Below, piece after piece: positions 57,285 to 64,000 of a DNA stretch of 64,000 nucleotides. The notes under the pieces are model-generated. The model was not told the origin of the DNA, did no database searches, and saw only the letters and a list, made by a program, of their open reading frames with translations. The translations under genes were made by a program, and so were the position numbers. This DNA comes from Neonectria sp. B-13 (Eukaryota; Ascomycota; Sordariomycetes; Hypocreales; Nectriaceae), in NCBI GenBank assembly GCA_002682825.1, contig NOKP01000027.1, positions 496,001 through 560,000 on the forward strand, given 5' to 3'. How positions within the stretch are numbered: position 1 is the stretch's first letter; each line of letters begins with the position of its first letter.

Positions 57285-58619
57285 ATGTGCTTCGGCGGCA
57301 AGGATGAGCGTAACGACGAGCCCGCGCCCCGACCGGTGCAGAGGCCCGTTTCCGCGCAGGGTGAAGACAAGAGGAGCCATTACATGCCGCAGTACACGCC
57401 TGGACAGTCCTCGGGAGGACCCAGCTACGCGCCTCCGGGAGGACCGCCGCCGGATCACAAGAAGGCCGAGTATGCGCCGCCTTCGGGGCCGCCTCCGGGC
57501 CAGTCGTCACAGCAGGAGTTCGCGCCGCCTGTAGGACCACCTCCTGGACAGTCAATGCAGCACCAGTATGCTCCTCCTCAGGGACCACCTCCGGGCCAGT
57601 CGTCACAGCATGAGTTTGCGCCGCCTATAGGACCACCTCCGGGACGGTCGTCACAGCATGATTATGCTCCTCCTCCGGGGCCACCTCCGGGACAGTCATC
57701 GCAGCACCAGGAGTACGCTCCTCCCCCGGGGCCGCCTCCCACCTCCAACGACTGGATCCAGCCTCCGGCCGGCCCTCCCCCCTCGGACGCGAAGCAGCCC
57801 CAGCATGACTGGGAGGTGGCCGTCCCTGACACGTCTTTGTTCCCGCCGCCGCCGGCCATCTTCAGCGGCTTCGAGAGGTCTCCGAGCAGCAACGCCGACG
57901 AGGACGACGCCAACGCCGGCGAGGACTGGTGCGAGCAGTACCCCCTGACGCGGCCTATCGCCCTCGACCAGCTCGCCAGGACGGCCCTCGAGGCGGGCAA
58001 TATTCGCCTTATGCAACCCGCGGGCTTCAGTGGCAAGCTCAACTGGCTCAGTCCCGGCCGGTGGGACGGCTACACGGCCAAGAACTCGCCCGACCGTTGC
58101 ATCATCGGCTACCCACCCCTCTACTCCGTGGTTGAGCATGACCCGCTACGCTCCGGCCGGCCCAAGACCATCTACTACGAAGTCCAGCTGCGCGCCGACA
58201 GCCCCACCGTCTTCCTCGGCCTCGGCTTCACCGCGCTGCCCTACCCGTCCTTCCGCATGCCGGGCTGGCACCGGGGCAGCTTGGCTGTGCACGGCGATGA
58301 CGGCCACAAGTACATCAACGACCGCTGGGGCGGCAAGTCCTTTACCGACGAGTTCCGCCGCGGCGACACGTACGGCGTCGGCATGACGTTCCGCGCCGTC
58401 GGCGAGGCCAAGCCCCAGGTCGACATCTTCTTCACCCGCAATGGCACCCTGACCGGCGGCTGGGCGCTGCACGAGGAGACGGACGCCGAGCAGGATCTTC
58501 CCGTGACGGGGCTGGAGGGCCTGCATGACCTTAGCTGCGCGATTGGTACGTATGATGCGGTGAAGTTCGAGGTCATCTTTGACGCGTCGAGGTGGTTGTA
58601 TAACCCCTACCAGGTCTAA
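57285..58619 (+). CDS. SPRY-domain protein with Pro-Gly-rich repeats, 444 aa
   Basis: One exon, ATG at 57285 to TAA at 58619. The N-terminus MCFGGKDERN is cysteine/glycine-containing but has no signal peptide. Residues 48-153 are seven repeats of about 16 residues with the pattern [YF]APPxGPPPGQSSQHE. After an acidic linker (SSNADEDDANAGEDW) the C-terminal half is a SPRY/B30.2-type fold: WLSPGRWDGYTAKNSPDRC, IYYEVQLRADSPTVFLGLGF, GSLAVHGDDGHKYINDRWGG, DTYGVGMTF and VDIFFTRNGTLTGGW. SPRY domains bind short peptides; fungal SPRY proteins of this shape resemble the Ssh4/Ear1 adaptors for ubiquitin ligase Rsp5, but this protein has no visible transmembrane helix and I see no clear PPxY motif, so that link is weak. 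The repeats may bind profilin, SH3 or WW partners. Function unproven. Confidence 0.88.
   Translation: MCFGGKDERNDEPAPRPVQRPVSAQGEDKRSHYMPQYTPGQSSGGPSYAPPGGPPPDHKKAEYAPPSGPPPGQSSQQEFAPPVGPPPGQSMQHQYAPPQGPPPGQSSQHEFAPPIGPPPGRSSQHDYAPPPGPPPGQSSQHQEYAPPPGPPPTSNDWIQPPAGPPPSDAKQPQHDWEVAVPDTSLFPPPPAIFSGFERSPSSNADEDDANAGEDWCEQYPLTRPIALDQLARTALEAGNIRLMQPAGFSGKLNWLSPGRWDGYTAKNSPDRCIIGYPPLYSVVEHDPLRSGRPKTIYYEVQLRADSPTVFLGLGFTALPYPSFRMPGWHRGSLAVHGDDGHKYINDRWGGKSFTDEFRRGDTYGVGMTFRAVGEAKPQVDIFFTRNGTLTGGWALHEETDAEQDLPVTGLEGLHDLSCAIGTYDAVKFEVIFDASRWLYNPYQV
57426..57743 (+). repeat. Coding repeat array, seven ~48-bp units
   Basis: Units begin at residues 48, 63, 79, 95, 111, 127 and 144 of the SPRY protein (spacing 15-17 residues). 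The core GGGCCACCTCCGGGACAG-like DNA (GGxCCxCCxCCxGG) recurs with synonymous changes, so the array is old enough to have diverged at the DNA level but keeps its amino-acid pattern. Confidence 0.9.
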
Positions 58620-59259
58620 GTATGGATCCGCTGGAGATGGAACAAAGGGTCAAGCTTGCTGGGTATCTATGTTTCTTGTGGCCTCGCTCTCAATTTTTCT
58701 TTCCTTTCATACTGTATATATTCAAGCACCCAGCTGGTTCCACTTTCTTCCGGACCCTATAAGCGTGAATAGTGTTCTTGCGACTAAAACCATTGGAACA
58801 TTCCAATTCTCGTCGTGTGATCCGAGGACCACAATGTGAAGCAGTGTAAACCAAAGAGGCGGACCAATGGCACTAGAAACATCAACGACGATGCACCACA
58901 GGTTGTTCGCTTGTGAGAATAGACTCGGAGAGGGAGGTGCTAGGAGAGCCCCAAAAGCTAGAGAGTGTTTTTGTTTGAACTTGGCGTGTAAGTAAGTAAA
59001 ACCGTTGACTCTCTAAGACGACGATAAGGTGCACAACTGGACGGAATTGGCAATTGTAGTCTACAGATTCGCGATCGTCATGTATCAGGCATCTGCATCG
59101 AGATGGATGCACATAGCGGGGCGCACTCTCGTTCGCCGCCCGCTTAGCTGCAACCCCACCATTAGTTGGAGCTCCAACCGCACGTCGTTCGCAACTTTGA
59201 GACGGTCGCGCGCAGGAAACGCTCTGTCCCAACCTCGATTCTCCGCACACATCACCGCC
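58620..59259. other. Intergenic region, 3' UTR and promoter
   Basis: 640 bp between the SPRY protein and the PP4 regulatory subunit. AT-rich after the stop, pyrimidine-richer near 59180-59259. No gene seen. Confidence 0.55.
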
Positions 59260-60748
59260 ATGGAGGTAGACAGCGACAATGACCTGCTCAACCGGGTCGC
59301 GTTAGGCGCCCCAGTGGAGGGGTGAGTTCCGCTTCATCTCCGGGTCCGTCTACCAGCCCATACCTGACCATAATGACAGAGACGCTTGGCCTGGCATGCG
59401 CAGCGACTTGCTCGAGCGACTGGATGAGGTACGTCCCTTCGCGAGACTCTCCAAAGCGGTGCATCGACTGACAGAGCTCATCTCCCCCCCCGAATAGATC
59501 GCACACAACGAGTTCCCCATCCCTAACCTCCCTCCTCCCCCGGCCCTCCCCCGGCCCTCCTCCGAACCACGCGGATCTCCCTTGCCGTCATCGCCGATCG
59601 ATCAGTCTTCTCAAGAAGCCGGCAAGGAGAATGCGCCGGCCGAATCGCTGCCGGCGACCCAACCCGTTGACTCGGGCGCGCTCCCAAAGCAGATCGCTGA
59701 CATGCTGGCCGACATCACCTCCCACATCCAGACCTTCGACACGTGCCCGCCGCACACCATCCAACGACTCGCCGAGCTGATCTTGCAGCCCCGGGCACAC
59801 TACAAGGCGCTGGCCACCTACCTCCATGCCGTCGACAGGGTGGTGCAGGTCACGTCTGGGATTGGCACGTACCCTCTACCCCCCGCCATCCCGGACATGT
59901 CTTCCATGCACCTCAACGGCGACGACTCTAAGGACCCGGCCGTATCAGTCGCATGGAGTAACCCTACCTCAGCTGCCTTGGGGACGGACGAAGCCTTGGG
60001 AGGGGCTCTCTTGACCCCTATCCCGTGGCTAACGAGACGGAGTCCAGAGAGCAACCACGACACACCCGGCGCGCAGATCCACAGCGAGAGCACTGAGACG
60101 ATCGATGGCCCCAATGGCGCGGGCAGTATCGAAACCGTCTCTGTAAGCGTTAACGGCGTTCCCTCTACTGGACACACAAGAGGAGTCACCCAAGGAGAGC
60201 TTCTTCGACAGGAGCAGCGAGCAGGAGTTGTCCCGGTGAGCCAGCTTTCACGAGCCCATGAGTTAGTTGCTGAAGAGGAGCGTGCTCAGGCCGCTGAGGG
60301 CGAAGACGAAGAAAGACGAGAAGAAGATGAGGAGATACCGCATGCAAGAGGACCCGATGAGATTGGCGTCAACGACACAGGCCCACAAGGCACTTCGACA
60401 AGCTACGTTGGCGAGGGCGGCCTCGAAATGGAGGATATCGATGTCGAAGCAGCGGTGGGGAGGAAGCATGGCGACGAAGAGGCCAATACAGAGGGAAATG
60501 CGGAGAACGGTAACGAAGCCAGAAGCCCCAGTGTGGAGAGCGTGGGAACGAAGCGTGAGGCAGAACAAGATCTAGAGGGCGAGCCTCCGAAGAAGGCTAA
60601 GGAGGATGCAGAGGATGTCAAGAAGGACGTGGCTGATGCCGAGACCGCTGCCGATGCCACCGAAACCAAGACGGAGAAGAAGGAGACGTCAGTTCCTGTC
60701 GAGGAAGCTGCCCCGGAGGAGGATGTTGACGAGATGGATACGAAATAG
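59260..60748 (+). CDS. PSY4: Protein phosphatase 4 core regulatory subunit R2 homologue, 453 aa
   Basis: Three exons: 59260-59321, 59380-59428 and 59498-60748 (TAG). The joined start reads MEVDSDNDLLNRVALGAPVEG, then DAWPGMRSDLLERLDE and IAHNEFPIPNLPPPP, 453 aa. The conserved PPP4R2 core is visible at about residues 85-145: HTIQRLAELILQPRAHYKAL, then ATYLHAVDRVVQVTS. The rest is disordered and very acidic (EEERAQAAEGEDEERREEDE) with a basic nuclear-type patch after KREAEQ (EPPKKAK). R2 subunits bind the PP4 catalytic subunit and direct it to targets in DNA-damage recovery and centrosome/spindle-pole function (established in yeast Psy4 and animals); the role in this organism is inferred. The start is supported by the in-frame first exons and an ATG in CGCCATGG. 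Confidence 0.9.
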
Positions 60749-61562
60749 AGACAAACCGAGGGAGAGGGAGAGGGCCAGGAAGGCTGGGCTGAGAACGGGT
60801 TCCCGATGAGATTGCATGATACCATGAGCCGGATTTTGGAGTTGTACCACCACTAGATTCACTTGGGACCACTAGAAATGCTAGTTTGGGTTTCCTCTGG
60901 GACCTGGGTGCTCCGGGACATTGAGAGAGTGTTCTTGAAGAGTTCGGGCTGTTTCGACACCCAAACCGCCTAAGCAAGCACGTTTCGGGATCTGGAACAT
61001 AGGGTCTCGATGTAGTCGAAATATGCTTAAGGCGTTGGCCAATGTCTAAACCTAAGGTACGTAGTACTGAAACGTAGAATCTAATCCGACAGACTCGTCC
61101 GAATATGGCAATCGGCTTTTCCCTGTCCAATCCGCCACGGTCGAAATAGGCATGCCGCTCCTCTCTGGGCGAGACTCCACCGATGACAGCGCGGTTGCCG
61201 GGGCGACAAGCGCCCTGTCATGTTGACGCTAGTCTCGACGGCCCACACTGTCGAAACATTGTCGTTGTATTTACACCAAACAGCCCTGCCGTAACAACAC
61301 AGCCTGCAGGCAACCCCTCCACACCGCCAGGATCGAGGACCGAGCACTTGAAGATTGTCGATTTGCGTGAGAGCGACACCCGGAATCCTTCTCCTCCACA
61401 TTCCCGCCCGTTTTATAATCTTGATCCCGAAAATCCTCTGCGGGCGAGCAACTGAACTCGTCCATCCCCATCCCGCCTACTCAGGCCAACCCCTCACAGC
61501 AACCGCCCATCGTGGCTTTCCAACGATTTACGCGCTCAGATCGGGAGCCAAGCCGGATCGCC
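60749..61562. other. Intergenic region, PP4 subunit 3' end and kinesin promoter
   Basis: 814 bp. A TTTTATAATC element at about 61410-61420 lies 145 bp before the kinesin ATG and could act as a TATA box. No other gene is seen. A GTACGTAGTAC-like word lies at about 61058-61068. Confidence 0.5.
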
Positions 61563-64000
61563 ATGAGCTCCAGCCTGCGTGCCGGTGCCGGTGCCGGAAG
61601 CCGCGCCGGTGTGAGGCAAGGCACGAGGGCATCGTCGGCCAGGCACGGCTCCGCCATCGCGACGCGCGCCGGTGCCGTGTCGCCCGCAGCGTCCGTCGCC
61701 TCAACTAACACGGTCGGCACGAAACGCAAGGAGCGCGACTTCGAGGCTGATGCCAATGTCGAGGAGACCAACATCAACGTCGTGGTGCGGTGTCGCGGCC
61801 GCAACGAGCGCGAGGTCCGCGAGAATAGCAATGTTGTCGTCAATGCGGATGCCGTCAAGGGCAAGGCCGTCGAGTTGTGCATGGGGCCGAATGCCCTTAG
61901 CAACCGCTCTTACACCTTCGATCGCGTCTTTTCCCAAGCTGCCGACCAAAACATGATTTTTAACGACACGGTTAAGCCAATCCTAGACGAGGTTGGTTAA
62001 TTCTGTGTTTAAGCCACCGGCTGTTGCTAACATTGCTATGAACAGATGCTTGCGGGATACAACTGCACCATCTTTGCCTACGGCCAGACGGGCACAGGAA
62101 AGACGTACACAATGTCCGGCGACATGACCGATACCCTAGGTCTGCTGTCCGATGACGCTGGCATCATCCCCCGCGTTCTCTACCAGCTATTCAACAAGCT
62201 TGAGCTCGAGGAAGCCGAGAGCACCATCAAATGCTCCTTCATCGAGCTCTACAACGAGGAGCTCCGAGATTTACTGTCGGTCGACGAGGGCGCCAAGCTG
62301 AAAATCTACGACGATACATCGCGACGCGGTCACTCCAGCACCATCGTGCAGGGCATGGAAGAGAAGCACATCAAGAACGCCAACGAGGGGATTAAGGTGC
62401 TCCAGGAGGGCAGCTTGAAGCGCCAGGTCGCGGCGACCAAGTGCAACGATCTCAGCTCCCGTTCGCACACCGTCTTCACCATCACCACATACGTCAAGAA
62501 GCCCAACGAGAACGGCGTCGAGGCTCTCGTCAGCGCCGGAAAGCTGAACCTCGTCGATCTGGCTGGCAGCGAGAATATCCAACGGTCTGGGGCGGAAAAC
62601 AAGCGCGCGGCCGAGGCGGGTCTGATCAACAAGTCCCTGCTGACTCTTGGACGAGTCATCAACGCCCTCGTCGACCGAGGCGCCCACATCCCCTACCGAG
62701 AGTCTAAGTTGACGCGCCTCCTCCAAGACTCTCTCGGTGGTAGGACTAAGACATGCATTATCGCCACTATTTCTCCCGCCAAGAGCAACCTGGAAGAGAC
62801 CATCTCTACCCTTGACTACGCATTCCGGGCCAAGAACATCAAAAACAAGCCACAGCTCAACCCCATGGTGGAGAAGAAGACGCTGCTGCGAGACTTCACC
62901 ATCGAGATTGAGAGGCTGAAGAGTGAACTGATTTCAACCCGGCAGCGGAACGGCGTCTACCTGTCCAACGATGTGTACGAGGAGATGACAGCCCAGAGCG
63001 AGTCTCGGCGCATCGTTGCCGAGGAACAGGCGGCCAAAATTGAAACCCTGGAAAGCAACCTGCGCAACAAGGTCCATGAGCTTTACAATCTCACATCCAC
63101 GTTTATGGGACTGAAGAAGGACCACGAGGGCACCAAGGCTCTGCTGGACGATGCCAAGGAGGTTTTGGATCAGACGGAGATCGTCCTGTCGGCTACCCGA
63201 AAGACGTTGGCCGAGGAGACGCAGCTGAGAAAGGCGCATCAGAAGACAGAGGCGAAGCTGACGGAGATTGGCGGCCAACTCATCAACAAACTCCATAAGA
63301 CGGTCCAAGATGTCGGCGGCCTGCATGCGAAGAACAAGCGCAAGTCGGATCTGCAGTCCCTGAACCGTGCCACTTGGGGCACATCGCAAGACCAGGTTGC
63401 CGACGTGACGTCCATGGTGGAGCGACGAGTTCAGGAGTTCCAGGAGGAGCAGGAGGAGCACATCGCCAACGTGTCGCAGCGGATGGAGGAGTTTGTTGGT
63501 GGGGAGCTGCGCAAGCTGTCCTCAACGCAAGCCTTCCTCGACGAGCACCTCGGTATCTTTGTCGAATCTAAGAAGCAGCTCCTCGACGAGAAGCAGAAGT
63601 CCAAAAACGACATGGACGAGTTTTTGGAGGAGATTAAGGAGGTGCGCGACACGGTCAAGGAGCGGATGGGCGAGAGTCTGCAAGCTATCTCTCTCTCTGC
63701 GGAGAGGATAGCTGCCGACATGTTGAATGAGATGACAGACTTTCACGGCCAGGTAATTCGGTTCCTAGGGAGCAATTCTGTTGACTAGAACTAACAGCGT
63801 TCAGCTCCACACATCCTACAGCGCACTCGGCAAGGACTGCAAGGTGGTCTTCGACGACCTCGTTAAGCACATCGCCGTTCAGCGTGCCGAGTCTGACAAC
63901 CTCAGACGCCAGCTCCAGTCGGCAGCGAACACCATTGTGCTGCAAAACGCCAGTGTCTCTACTCGCATCCAGGAGGCCTTGGAGGAGGAGCGTCGACAGG
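61563..64000 (+). CDS. bimC: Kinesin-5 (BimC/Eg5/Cut7 type), 3' end outside the window
   Basis: Three exons visible: 61563-61991, 62046-63752 and 63805 onward, running off the right edge; about 777 aa seen. The N-terminal 75 residues are Arg/Ala/Ser-rich. The motor domain starts at NINVVVRCRGRNEREVRENS. The P-loop GQTGTGKT (156-163) follows the first intron; switch I NDLSSRSHTVFTI, switch II VDLAGSENIQRSG and the α5-type NKSLLTLGRVINALV are intact. The neck linker (LDYAFRAKNIKNKPQLN) and the phrase LLRDFTIEIERLKSEL are typical of kinesin-5. A long coiled coil follows. BimC kinesins are homotetramers that slide antiparallel microtubules and build the bipolar spindle. The C-terminal BimC box, a Cdk1 site, would lie beyond the window. 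The first ATG in frame is at 61563; the frame is open further upstream but without ATG. Confidence 0.94.

Overview
The window is nuclear DNA of a filamentous ascomycete (Pezizomycotina, most likely Sordariomycetes; genus not determinable by eye). The evidence is the short spliceosomal introns (mostly about 35-110 bp, GTAAGT-like donors, CTAAC-like branch sites close to the AG), monocistronic genes on both strands, and recognisable fungal families such as GWT1, a Kin4-type kinase, a Clr5-domain protein and a BimC kinesin. There are no operons, CRISPR arrays, rRNA, recognisable tRNAs, or intact or visibly RIP-degraded transposons.

I support 15 protein genes, 14 complete and one cut by the right edge. 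All exon joins given were checked for reading frame by hand. Left part (0.6-17 kb): a beta-flanking-like DUF7721-type protein (+), an amidase-signature enzyme (-), a PHAF1/UPF0183 autophagy-type protein (+), mitochondrial D-lactate dehydrogenase (-), a Clr5-domain polyglutamine protein (-), an enoyl-CoA hydratase/isomerase with a possible peroxisomal C-terminus (+), and a long disordered protein (-).

Middle part (17-48 kb): mostly gene-poor. About 12.2 kb lie upstream and 7.8 kb downstream of a single membrane glycosyltransferase of family-2 type (29.2-31.0 kb). These flanks hold simple repeats, a 7-bp minisatellite, a strong G-quadruplex motif and repeated copies of the 9-mer TACTTCGTA. Then come a small protein with a BTB-like C-terminus whose last exon is easy to miss (-), and head-to-head with it GWT1, the GPI-anchor inositol acyltransferase (+). 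Another 5.6 kb without a convincing gene precedes the kinase; its last ~1.1 kb is almost free of ATG triplets and looks like a promoter plus long leader with two small upstream ORFs.

Right part (48-64 kb): a Kin4-type kinase, a vacuolar-type Ca2+/H+ exchanger containing a 16-nt micro-exon, a SPRY protein with a Pro-Gly-rich repeat array, a PP4 regulatory subunit R2 homologue, and a kinesin-5 (BimC) truncated at the window end. All five are on the + strand. Kin4, PP4-R2 and kinesin-5 all belong to families acting in mitosis, but each has its own promoter and I see no sequence evidence of co-regulation.

No clear new multi-gene system is visible. The most worthwhile leads are the gene-poor domain around the lone glycosyltransferase, the dispersed TACTTCGTA word, the composite intron of the Ca2+/H+ exchanger, and the BTB-like small protein.
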